DNA from: Treponema_I sp045599005
Lineage (GTDB): Bacteria; Spirochaetota; Spirochaetia; Treponematales; Treponemataceae
Reading direction: 5' to 3'
DNA: 64,000 nt
Assembly (NCBI GenBank): GCA_045599005.1
Contig: JAZRVF010000022.1
Location: 115,337-179,336, forward strand
The notes under the pieces are model-generated. The model ran no database searches and was not told the DNA's origin. It saw only the letters and a program-made list of their open reading frames with translations. The translations under genes and the position numbers were made by a program. Below, in pieces: positions 9,335-17,007 of this stretch (positions are counted from its first letter, which is position 1; each line of letters opens with the position of its first letter).

Positions 9335-11766
9335 AAAGAATGATAAAAAAAATATTAAACAGTTTTTCTTCAAAAAATGTGGCTTTTGTCCTGCTGACTG
9401 CTGCAGCGCTTCTTGTGTTTCCCCAGCGTGTTTCCGCACAGTCCGGTGCTGTGGAACGCTATGCCCTTTATATTGCATCCAATGCCGGTGGAGAAGGCCG
9501 TGAGACTCTGCGTTATGCCGGCAGCGATGCGGAAAGACTTGCTTCCACAATGATTGAAGTCGGCGGTGTGAAAAAACAGAACAGCTTTGTGCTGATTGAT
9601 TCCTCAAAAGAAGAAATCGACGGTGCACTTGAAAACATTTCTTCCATTATAGAGCACAATAAATCACGGGCCCGCCGCACGGAATTCCTGTTTTACTACA
9701 GCGGCCACTCAGATGAGAATGCCCTTCTTATGGGAGAAGAATCCTACAATTATTCAGAACTGAAACATGCGATCAGCGCGGTTCCAAGCGATGTTCATGT
9801 GGTGATGCTGGATTCATGTTTCTCTGGAAACTTTATCCGTGCGAAAGGCGGTACATTCCAGCCTTCTTTCCTTACTGATGATTCAACTGTGGTCCAGGGA
9901 CACGCATACCTTTCCTCAAGTTCAGAAAGCGAGTCTTCCCAGGAATCAGATTCAATCGGAGCTTCTTTCTTCACTCATTCCGTGGTTAACGGACTCCGCG
10001 GTGCTGCAGACATTTCCGGAGACAATAAAGTTTCCCTCAACGAACTTTATTACTACGCTTTCAATGACACTCTTTCCCAGACGGAAACAAGCGCAGTGGG
10101 TCCCCAGCATCCTTCCTACAATATCACACTGGTCGGTTCTGGCGATCTGATTCTTTCTGACCTTACACAGGCTGATTCAATGCTGATTTTCCCTCCGGAA
10201 GCAGACGGACGTTTTTTTGTGCGCACAATCGAAGGAAAACTGGAGGCTGAGATCAACAAAGCCTACGGTAATCAGATGAGTCTGGCACTTCCCTGCGGAT
10301 ATTATTCCGTGACTGTGGTCGGGAAGGATTCAACAAGTCAGACTCTAGTGCGCCTTGACAAAGGGACCACCCAGGTCCTGAATCTTGTGAATCTGCGTCA
10401 GGTGCCGCTTACTGCAACTACGTCCCGCGGTTCATCTTCTGCGGATGCAAGTGCTGTGAACACTCAGAATGTAAACAGCAACCCGGTTCAGACAGTTGAG
10501 AACAATCCGAAAATCTCTGTTGAGCCGAACATCAATGTGAATATTGATATCGGAAAGACTTTCTCTGACGGCACTTCAATTTCCGCCGGAAAGCGCATCA
10601 GTTCCAGGACAGGAGAAACTCAGGATGTGGTCCGCATCAATGCCGACAATCCTTTCTTCGATCTGGAAATTGAAATGATGAACGATGCTGATATTATTCA
10701 GCTTGGTGATGAACTTGGATTTGAGGATGTGCATTTTACTCCGCTGATTTTCTCTCCTTTCCCCGGACTGTATTTCCCTGGCGGTGATTCTGCTTTCCTT
10801 TCTGTAAGCGATTTTATGGCCACTCAGGCAAACATTCTTGGTATCCAGGCATCAGGCTGGATGAATACTGTGCGGAACAGACTTGTTGGAATCCAGCTCA
10901 GTGGTTTCATGAACATTCTTCAGGGAACCGGTTCCGGTGCCCAGGTGACAGGCTTCATGAACATTGCGAAAGAGCAGTTTGACGGCATCCAGGGTTGCGG
11001 TTTCATGAACATTGCAAGTGGAAAGACAAAGGTAATGCGCGGTATTCAGGCATGTGGCTTCATGAACATTGCCGGTGCCGGTATAGCTGGTACTCAGGTT
11101 GCAGGTTTCATGAACATCAGTGGAAACAAAGCTTCCGGTGCCGGTGGATTCCAGGGAGCCGGTTTCATGAATATCGCAGGTGATTTTGGCGGTGTCCAGC
11201 TTGGAACAGTGAATATCGGTAAAAATGTGCGCGGTGCTCAGATCGGTATTGTGAACATTGCAAAAAGTGTTTCAGGCCCCACATTGGGTCTTGTAAACAT
11301 TATTGAAGACGGCATCAAAAATTTCTCCATCTTTCGGGACGGTGATGATACTTTCTTCCAGTACCAGGGCGGAACTGAATATTTCTTTACGACTTTCATG
11401 ATGGGAAATAAAGACGGTTTCGACAGTGACAATGTAGTTTTCGGTGCCGGTTTCGGTTTCCGCTTAGGATGGAATCTGATCAACTTTGATGTGGAATTCC
11501 TCGGAAAAACTTTGGTTGATCCGACAGTTGTCAGCAATAATTATAATTTTGGAGAACAGATTGTTCCTTCATTGCGTCTGTCTGCAAACTTGTGGGCTGC
11601 AAAACACTTCGGTGTTTTCTGGGCTGTGAATGCAGATCTTGCAAACATGAACTCAACCAACCGCTACAAAGATTACTGGAAGGAAAGTGACAGCTGTGTA
11701 AATCTTGATCTTGGCGGGGATCCATGGAAAGTCCGCTTCTCAACTTCCTTCGGAATCAATTTCTGA
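9331..11766 (+). CDS. Secreted caspase-family (C14) protease fused to GFMNIA surface repeats and a C-terminal beta domain
   Basis: 811 residues. A signal peptide (about 1-37, ending VSAQS) is followed by a caspase-like p20 domain (45-285). The catalytic dyad is complete: His126 in FYYSGHSDE and Cys163 in LDSCFSGNF. A linker with a PEGA-like stretch (about 285-400) leads to a solenoid (about 500-660) of repeats such as GIQLSGFMNI, GFMNIA and GLVNI. This resembles the LA_2272-type surface repeat of leptospiras. Residues 660-811 look like outer-membrane or surface beta strands and end in Phe. Caspase-like proteases cleave after basic or acidic residues; the target here is unknown. The start overlaps the upstream stop in ATGA, so it is the terminal gene of the sigma/DUF4384 operon. 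Confidence 0.85.
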   Translation: MKRMIKKILNSFSSKNVAFVLLTAAALLVFPQRVSAQSGAVERYALYIASNAGGEGRETLRYAGSDAERLASTMIEVGGVKKQNSFVLIDSSKEEIDGALENISSIIEHNKSRARRTEFLFYYSGHSDENALLMGEESYNYSELKHAISAVPSDVHVVMLDSCFSGNFIRAKGGTFQPSFLTDDSTVVQGHAYLSSSSESESSQESDSIGASFFTHSVVNGLRGAADISGDNKVSLNELYYYAFNDTLSQTETSAVGPQHPSYNITLVGSGDLILSDLTQADSMLIFPPEADGRFFVRTIEGKLEAEINKAYGNQMSLALPCGYYSVTVVGKDSTSQTLVRLDKGTTQVLNLVNLRQVPLTATTSRGSSSADASAVNTQNVNSNPVQTVENNPKISVEPNINVNIDIGKTFSDGTSISAGKRISSRTGETQDVVRINADNPFFDLEIEMMNDADIIQLGDELGFEDVHFTPLIFSPFPGLYFPGGDSAFLSVSDFMATQANILGIQASGWMNTVRNRLVGIQLSGFMNILQGTGSGAQVTGFMNIAKEQFDGIQGCGFMNIASGKTKVMRGIQACGFMNIAGAGIAGTQVAGFMNISGNKASGAGGFQGAGFMNIAGDFGGVQLGTVNIGKNVRGAQIGIVNIAKSVSGPTLGLVNIIEDGIKNFSIFRDGDDTFFQYQGGTEYFFTTFMMGNKDGFDSDNVVFGAGFGFRLGWNLINFDVEFLGKTLVDPTVVSNNYNFGEQIVPSLRLSANLWAAKHFGVFWAVNADLANMNSTNRYKDYWKESDSCVNLDLGGDPWKVRFSTSFGINF
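10835..11310 (+). repeat. Coding tandem repeat for the GFMNI/GLVNI solenoid
   Basis: Inside the caspase gene about ten degenerate units of 19-26 codons encode GxQxxGFMNI, shifting to GxQxGxVNI in the last three. TTCATGAACAT is nearly invariant at the DNA level, while the inter-repeat bases differ. This suggests old duplication under selection, possibly with occasional slippage. Unit lengths vary (insertions such as SGKTKVM and GNKASGAG), so repeat-number variation between strains would keep the frame. Confidence 0.85.
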
Positions 11767-11792
11767 TCTTCTGATCGGGATTTCAGTCATGA

Positions 11793-11884
11793 ACCGTGAA
11801 AGTACAGCTCTGTATCTTTTACAGAACGGTACTTTCCGGTCTCAGTTTTCCGCCTGTGTCTCACACCGGACACATCAGGCGGAA
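11793..11884. terminator. Two adjacent hairpins between convergent genes (bidirectional terminator)
   Basis: The first hairpin (11793-11840) pairs ACCG.GAAAGTAC with GTACTTTC.CGGT and contains an inner CTGTA/TACAG stem. The second (11848-11884) pairs TTCCGCCTGTGTC with GGACACA.CAGGCGGAA. They fill the 122-base gap between the caspase gene and the convergent ABC exporter gene. U-tracts are short, so termination strength is uncertain, but the position fits a two-way stop. Confidence 0.6.
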
Positions 11885-11888
11885 CGAT

Positions 11889-13811
11889 TCATTCTTCAGC
11901 GAAAGATCCTGTATACAGTTTGTAATACTTACCTTTCTGGGCAATCAGCTGGTCGTGATTTCCACGTTCAATAATCTTTCCGTCTTCCAGAACAAGAATC
12001 ATGTTTGCGTTGCGTACAGTTGAAAGCCTGTGGGCAATCACAAAAACCGTGCGACCCTGCATAAGGCTGTCCATACCTTTTTCAATCAGGGCTTCGGTTC
12101 TGGTATCAACGGAACTTGTGGCTTCATCAAGAATAAGTACAGGGGGATTCGCTACTGCAGCACGGGCAATGGCAAGAAGCTGACGCTGTCCCTGACTCAG
12201 GTTGCCTCCGTTTCCTGTGATTACAGTGTCATAGCCTTGGTTCAGGTGACGGATAAAATAATCCGCATTGGCAAGTTTTGCCGCATTCTCAACTTCAGCC
12301 ATTGAGGCATCTTCTTTTCCGAAGCGGATGTTCTCCGCAATGGTTCCTGTGAACAGGTTTGTGTCCTGAAGAACAATACCCAAAGAACGCCGCAGATCAT
12401 CTTTCCTGATCTTGTTGATGTTGATGCCGTCAAAACGGATTTTGCTTCCACCTTCCTCATCAGTTGATGCATCGTAGAAACGGTTGATAAGGTTTGTGAT
12501 CGTTGTTTTTCCACTTCCTGTCGATCCTACAAGAGCAATCTTCTGTCCGGGTTCTGCCGTCATTGTAATCTCATGAAGAACTGTTTTTTCCGGGATGTAA
12601 CCGAATGTGACATTTGAGAATTCCACATGACCTTTCAGCTGTGTGTAAGTGACTGTGCCGTCATGATGAGGATGTTTCCATGCCCATTCACCGGTGGGAA
12701 GAAAAGCTTCCGCAATACGGCCGTCTTTCAGAATGTTTGCATTGACCAGAGTTACATAACCTTCGTCAACTTCCGGATTCTCATCAATGATATTGAAAAT
12801 CCGTTCGGCACCGGCCAGAGCATTCAGAACACTGTTGAAAAGCTGTGCAATCTGGGTGATCGGGTTGCGGAAAGTGCGTGAATATTCCAGGAAAGAAGCA
12901 ATGCCTCCGATTGTCATTCTTCCGGCGATAATCATCATCACACCTGAGACTGCTGTAATCGCATAACTGATGTGACCCATGTTGTTCATCAGAGGTCCCA
13001 TTATGTTTGCAAGTGTGTTTGCTCTTGTACCTGATTCCTGCAGTCTGTCGTTCAGTTCTCCGAATTCCTCGATGGCGATGTTCTCATGGCAGAAAACTTT
13101 TACAACTTTCTGACCTTCCATCATCTCCTCAATAAATCCGTTTACTTTACCGATATTCTCCTGCTGTGCCCTGAAAGCTTTTGCGGAATGCTTTGCCACA
13201 ACTGCTGTAACCATAACCATTCCAACTGTGCATACCAGTACAAGCAGCGTAAGTGCCGGACTCAGGCGCAGCATCATCACAATACAGGCAACAATGGTAA
13301 GCATTGATGAGAAAAGCTGTGGCACAACCTGACTCAGCATGTCGCGGATTGTGTCCGTATCGTTTGTAAAACGGCTCATCAGCTCACCATGAGTGTGGGT
13401 GTCAAAATATCTGAGAGGAAGTTTCTCCAGATGATTGAACAGATCCGTGCGGATCCGGTATAGAGTTTTTGATGAAATGTGCAGCATTATGCGGATGAAA
13501 GCCCAGTTTGCAACGGCTCCCAGTACAAAAATGCACAGCATTGTAAGCAGCATGCTGATGAACCCTGACAGATCTGGATTTTCCTGACCGATAAAGGGGA
13601 TAATGTAATTGTTCAGAATGGGCTGCAGAAAATATGAGCTTGCAATGCTTGCTCCTGAAGAGAGAATGATACAGAAGCAGACAAAAACAAGCAGAAGCTT
13701 GTACTGCGCAAGGTAGCCCAGAAGTCTTTTTATTGTTTTTCCTGCATTCTTTGGTTTCTGCATCGGGCCGCCCCGTCCTCTTCCTCGCGGTCCTGGTCCT
13801 GGTCCTGGCAT
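11889..13811 (-). CDS. ABC exporter half-transporter (permease-ATPase fusion), subunit 2
   Basis: 640 residues. Five to six transmembrane helices (about 35-330) are fused to a C-terminal ATPase. Walker A is GSTGSGKTT, the signature LSQGQRQ, Walker B LILDEATSSVD with the catalytic Glu intact, and the H-loop is IAHRLST. An unusual Gly/Pro/Arg-rich N-terminal tail (PGPGPGPRGRGRGG) precedes the first helix. Its start shares one base with the stop of the neighbouring exporter gene, so the two are translated together and probably form a heterodimer. Such MdlAB-like pairs export lipids, peptides or drugs. The substrate is unknown. Confidence 0.92.
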   Translation of the reverse strand: MPGPGPGPRGRGRGGPMQKPKNAGKTIKRLLGYLAQYKLLLVFVCFCIILSSGASIASSYFLQPILNNYIIPFIGQENPDLSGFISMLLTMLCIFVLGAVANWAFIRIMLHISSKTLYRIRTDLFNHLEKLPLRYFDTHTHGELMSRFTNDTDTIRDMLSQVVPQLFSSMLTIVACIVMMLRLSPALTLLVLVCTVGMVMVTAVVAKHSAKAFRAQQENIGKVNGFIEEMMEGQKVVKVFCHENIAIEEFGELNDRLQESGTRANTLANIMGPLMNNMGHISYAITAVSGVMMIIAGRMTIGGIASFLEYSRTFRNPITQIAQLFNSVLNALAGAERIFNIIDENPEVDEGYVTLVNANILKDGRIAEAFLPTGEWAWKHPHHDGTVTYTQLKGHVEFSNVTFGYIPEKTVLHEITMTAEPGQKIALVGSTGSGKTTITNLINRFYDASTDEEGGSKIRFDGININKIRKDDLRRSLGIVLQDTNLFTGTIAENIRFGKEDASMAEVENAAKLANADYFIRHLNQGYDTVITGNGGNLSQGQRQLLAIARAAVANPPVLILDEATSSVDTRTEALIEKGMDSLMQGRTVFVIAHRLSTVRNANMILVLEDGKIIERGNHDQLIAQKGKYYKLYTGSFAEE

Positions 13812-15601
13812 CAGCGGGCCTCCTTTGTCTGGTTTTCTGCTTCTGCAGAATCTCCTGCGCCGTCAAAGTCACTTCCTTTCTGCTGTGACTCATAGACTTC
13901 GCGGTAAATAGCATTGTTCTCAAGCAGCTGTTCGTGTGTTCCGCAGCCTGAGATCTGACCTTCCTCCAGGACGAAAATCCTGTCCGCATCTTTTACTGAT
14001 GTGATGCGCTGTGCAATGATGATTTTTGTCGTGTCAGGAAGAGTGTTCCTGAGTCCGGCACGGATTGACGCGTCCGTCGCTGTGTCAACTGCAGAAGTGC
14101 TGTCATCCAGAATCAGGATTTTCGGTTTTTTGAGCAGAGCTCGCGCAATACACAGGCGCTGTTTCTGTCCGCCTGAAAGGTTTACACCGCCCTGACCAAG
14201 TTCAGTATCGTAGCCCTGTGGAAGTGTCTCCACAAAACCGTGGGCACAGGCTGTACGGCATGCTTCCTCAATCTGGGCATCAGTCGCCTCCGAATTACCC
14301 CAGCGGAGATTGTCACGAATCGTTCCAGAGAAAAGAACGTTTTTCTGAAGAACCATCGCAACATCATTGCGCAGTGTCTCGGGCGCATAGTTTTTTACAT
14401 CTTCACCGCCGACCTTCACTGTGCCCGAAAGGGCATCATAAAGGCGCGGAATCAATGATACAAGTGTTGTCTTGCTTGATCCGGTGCTTCCGACGATTCC
14501 GACTGTCTCGCCACTGTTTATATGGAAAGAAATGTTTCTGAGAACTGCAGTATCTGCCTGTCTGTTGTAACTGAAGGAAACGTTCTCAAAATCGATGGAT
14601 CCGTCTTTCGGACCTGTTTCAGAGGGAGCGTCCGGTGCCTTGATGTCAATCTCTTCGTCCAGAACTTCAACAATACGGCCGATGCTGGCTCTTGAAAGCA
14701 CGAACATTACGAACATCATGCTGAACATCATCAGCGACATGAGAATCTGTGTGCCGTAAGTAATGAAGCTGATCAGCTCGCCTGTCTTCATTGAGCCGAT
14801 GATGATCTGGTTTCCGCCGAACCACAGAAGTGCGATCAGTGAAAGATACATGACCATTGTCATGACCGGGAAGTTGATGATCACAAGACGTTCAGCTTTT
14901 ACCTGTGCATCACGGACCGCATCGGCGGCACGTTCAAATTTCCCGCGTTCATTGTCCTCGCGGACAAAAGCCTTTACAGCACGTATTCCGGTAAGGTTTT
15001 CCTGGACTTTTGAGTTCAGGTTGTCGTAGTTTTTCATCATCGCCTGGAAGCGGGGAAAAGCCTTTGACATGATGAGTGCTGCCGGAATTGCCAGAAGTGG
15101 AATCGCAACCAGATAGATCAGGGCAACTTTCGCATTTATGTGGATACTCATTGCGATTGCACTTATGAACATGAAGGGTGAACGCACACACATGCGGATC
15201 ACTGCGGAATATGTGTTCTGGGTGTTTGTAACGTCGGAAGTCAGACGGGTGACCAGAGAGGCGGTGCTGAATCTGTCAACGTTGGCAAAAGAAAACTGCT
15301 GGACCTTTTCAAAAAGTTTTTTACGCAGATTGTGTGAAAAACCCTGTGATGCAACTGACGCAAAACGACCTGCAAGGACACCTGCAGTAAGTGACAGGAG
15401 TGAGGCCCCTATCATCAGGAGCCCGACTTTGATTACGTAACCGGCATCACTGTTTGCAATGCCTACATCGATGATTTTTGCCATGACAAGGGGAATAAGT
15501 ACTTCAAGCACAACCTCGCCCATGACAGCAACAGGAGCAAGAATCGTGCTGACAATATAGCGCTTTTCAAGTCCTTGAGTGAGTTTTTTTAGTGTGGACA
15601 T
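13811..15601 (-). CDS. ABC exporter half-transporter, subunit 1 (degenerate ATPase site)
   Basis: 596 residues from the ATG at 15601 (MSTLKKLTQ). The frame stays open further upstream to 15742, but that extension is Ser/Phe-rich and unlike the family. Transmembrane helices occupy about 20-310. In the ATPase, Walker A reads GSTGSSKTT (Ser replaces the Gly before Lys) and Walker B reads LILDDSTSAVD (Asp replaces the catalytic Glu), while the signature LSGGQKQR is canonical. One consensus and one degenerate ATP site is typical of heterodimeric type IV exporters, so this subunit would carry the non-hydrolysing site. It is coupled to the next gene by TGATG. No strong SD precedes the chosen ATG, so the start is less certain. 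Confidence 0.88.
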   Translation of the reverse strand: MSTLKKLTQGLEKRYIVSTILAPVAVMGEVVLEVLIPLVMAKIIDVGIANSDAGYVIKVGLLMIGASLLSLTAGVLAGRFASVASQGFSHNLRKKLFEKVQQFSFANVDRFSTASLVTRLTSDVTNTQNTYSAVIRMCVRSPFMFISAIAMSIHINAKVALIYLVAIPLLAIPAALIMSKAFPRFQAMMKNYDNLNSKVQENLTGIRAVKAFVREDNERGKFERAADAVRDAQVKAERLVIINFPVMTMVMYLSLIALLWFGGNQIIIGSMKTGELISFITYGTQILMSLMMFSMMFVMFVLSRASIGRIVEVLDEEIDIKAPDAPSETGPKDGSIDFENVSFSYNRQADTAVLRNISFHINSGETVGIVGSTGSSKTTLVSLIPRLYDALSGTVKVGGEDVKNYAPETLRNDVAMVLQKNVLFSGTIRDNLRWGNSEATDAQIEEACRTACAHGFVETLPQGYDTELGQGGVNLSGGQKQRLCIARALLKKPKILILDDSTSAVDTATDASIRAGLRNTLPDTTKIIIAQRITSVKDADRIFVLEEGQISGCGTHEQLLENNAIYREVYESQQKGSDFDGAGDSAEAENQTKEAR

Positions 15602-15757
15602 ATTTATAATATGGAAAGAAAAAAATATAAATTCAAGAAAAAAAAGAAGGGAATTTGATGAATTCGGATTTGTGCTGTAAACTGTCGGGACATTTCTGAT
15701 CGTTCCAGGCGAGATGCCTGACGGATTGAGGACTTTCTGCATTCCCGGGGGATTCTG

Positions 15758-16708
15758 ATGAATGTTTTTCTGATTGTTTTTCTTGTGTTGATTTTAACTG
15801 TTGCCGCAGTTTTTGCATCTGTGTATTTCTGTCAGTTTGTACCCAGCATCCGGCGCAGACCCAGCGGGCCTCTTGTGGATGAATACCTTGAGAACCTGGG
15901 ATTCAGGGATGCTGTGGAAGAAGGTGCTGCCTGGTTCAGATCTGAAAATCCGAAAGAAGTTCATGTAAAATCCTTTGACGGGCTGGATCTTGTGGCTGAT
16001 TTTCTGCCCTGTCCGGAAGCGCGGGGATCCATTCTTCTGATGCACGGTTATCATGGTTTCGGGCTTAAGGATTTTTCCGCTGTCGTAAAATTTTTCCATG
16101 AACAGAAACTGAATATTCTTGTGCCTGATCAGCGCAGTCACGGCAGAAGTCAGGGGAAGAACATCACTTACGGAATCCGTGAGCGCAGGGATGTTCTGTC
16201 ATGGCTTAATCTTCTGAATTCCGAACTGGTGCCGCCCTCCGCTGACGGAAAACTGCTGCCGGTGTTTATGGACGGAATTTCCATGGGATGCGCGACTGTA
16301 GTAATGTCTCTGGGGCTTGAGCTTCCGTCAAATGTAAAAGGCTGCATTGCCGACTGCGGTTTTACAAGCCCTTATGACATCATCTGTCATGTCCTGAAAA
16401 ACGAGATGCACCTGCCTTATTTTCCGATTATTCCTGTTGCCCGTGTCATCTGCAAAGTTGCGGGCGGCTTCGGCATGAAAGAGTATTCCACCTTTTCTGC
16501 GCTCAGGAACAACACTGTGCCCGTGCTTTTTGTGCATGGCGGCGCCGATGATTTTGTCCCCGTTGAGATGAGCATCCGCAATTACGAAGCCTGTTCCGCA
16601 CCGAAAAAACTTGTGATAGTGGAGGGCGCCACACACGCGATGAGCTATCTGACAGACACTCCCCGCTGTCAGCAGGAACTTGAGGCTTTCATCACTGCGA
16701 ACTGCTGA
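15758..16708 (+). CDS. Alpha/beta hydrolase, membrane-anchored
   Basis: 316 residues. A single N-terminal transmembrane helix (3-25) is followed by an alpha/beta-hydrolase fold. Visible elements are the oxyanion region MHGYHGFG, the nucleophile elbow DGISMGCA (Ser in GxSxG), the acid in VHGGADDFVP and the His in VEGATHAMSY, so the triad is complete. The family includes esterases, lipases and peptidases; BEM46/YqkD-like proteins have this size and anchor. It is divergent from the ABC exporter pair. The substrate is not predictable. Confidence 0.85.
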   Translation: MNVFLIVFLVLILTVAAVFASVYFCQFVPSIRRRPSGPLVDEYLENLGFRDAVEEGAAWFRSENPKEVHVKSFDGLDLVADFLPCPEARGSILLMHGYHGFGLKDFSAVVKFFHEQKLNILVPDQRSHGRSQGKNITYGIRERRDVLSWLNLLNSELVPPSADGKLLPVFMDGISMGCATVVMSLGLELPSNVKGCIADCGFTSPYDIICHVLKNEMHLPYFPIIPVARVICKVAGGFGMKEYSTFSALRNNTVPVLFVHGGADDFVPVEMSIRNYEACSAPKKLVIVEGATHAMSYLTDTPRCQQELEAFITANC

Positions 16709-16731
16709 GAGAACAGTTTCTGTTCATGTCA

Positions 16732-16764
16732 TGCCCGGTCTGCACAGACTGCGGAAACCGGGCA
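16732..16764 (+). terminator. Hairpin downstream of the hydrolase gene
   Basis: TGCCCGGT pairs with ACCGGGCA around a 17-base loop that contains an internal TCTGCACAGA fold. It lies 24 bases after the hydrolase stop. The U-tract is poor, so this is a terminator-like hairpin rather than a certain terminator. Confidence 0.45.
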
Positions 16765-16841
16765 GAAACTTTCGGATTCCTGCAGGATTATTTTACGGGA
16801 ATATCCCTTTATGGACAGTAACCAATTATGTTTATAAAAAT

Positions 16842-16968
16842 ACGGGAAGGAAGGCAGCGACTGCCAAAAACACTCGCAAGGAGGAATGATAGTTTCCTTA
16901 CCACCTTGCGCGTGTAGGGACGCTGGCTAGCGGTTTTGGCAGTTGCGGACTGACTGGTAGTGTTTTTT
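16842..16968 (+). repeat. Structured intergenic repeat, copy 1 (possible non-coding RNA or MITE-like element)
   Basis: About 127 bases, also present in diverged form at 59144-59261. Both begin ACGGGAAGGAAG and end ACTGACTGGTAGT plus a T-run. The outer stem pairs GCGACTGCCAAAA with TTTTGGCAGTTGC, an inner stem pairs CGCAAGG with CCTTGCG, and CGCTGGCTAGCG can form a third hairpin. Differences from copy 2 fall mostly in the stems and keep pairing, while AGTTTCCTT, GTGTAG and CTAGCGGTTTTG are conserved. The 298-base gap (16709-17006) holds this element, a terminator-like hairpin and a 24-base repeat. Confidence 0.6.
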
Positions 16969-16983
16969 AGTTTGATTTAGATT

Positions 16984-17007
16984 CTGTCCGTGTGGGGATA
17001 ATCCCGT
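16984..17007. repeat. 24-base dispersed repeat, copy 1
   Basis: CTGTCCGTGTGGGGATAATC followed by CCGT. An identical 24-mer is at 37100-37123. It contains a GGGA-TAA-TCCC hairpin core. Here it abuts the stop codon of the lipoprotein gene on the minus strand; the other copy lies just upstream of an amino-acid permease gene. Its function is unknown. Confidence 0.6.

Noticed and set aside
15602..15742. N-terminal extension of the ABC exporter subunit
   Set aside because: The 47 extra codons are Asn/Ser/Phe-rich with no family resemblance and overlap the promoter region of the divergent hydrolase; the ATG at 15601 begins the conserved sequence.
16842..16968. Integron attC site, considered because treponemes can carry integrons
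   Set aside because: The ends do not match RYYYAAC/GTTRRRY core boxes, and there is no integrase or gene-cassette array nearby.
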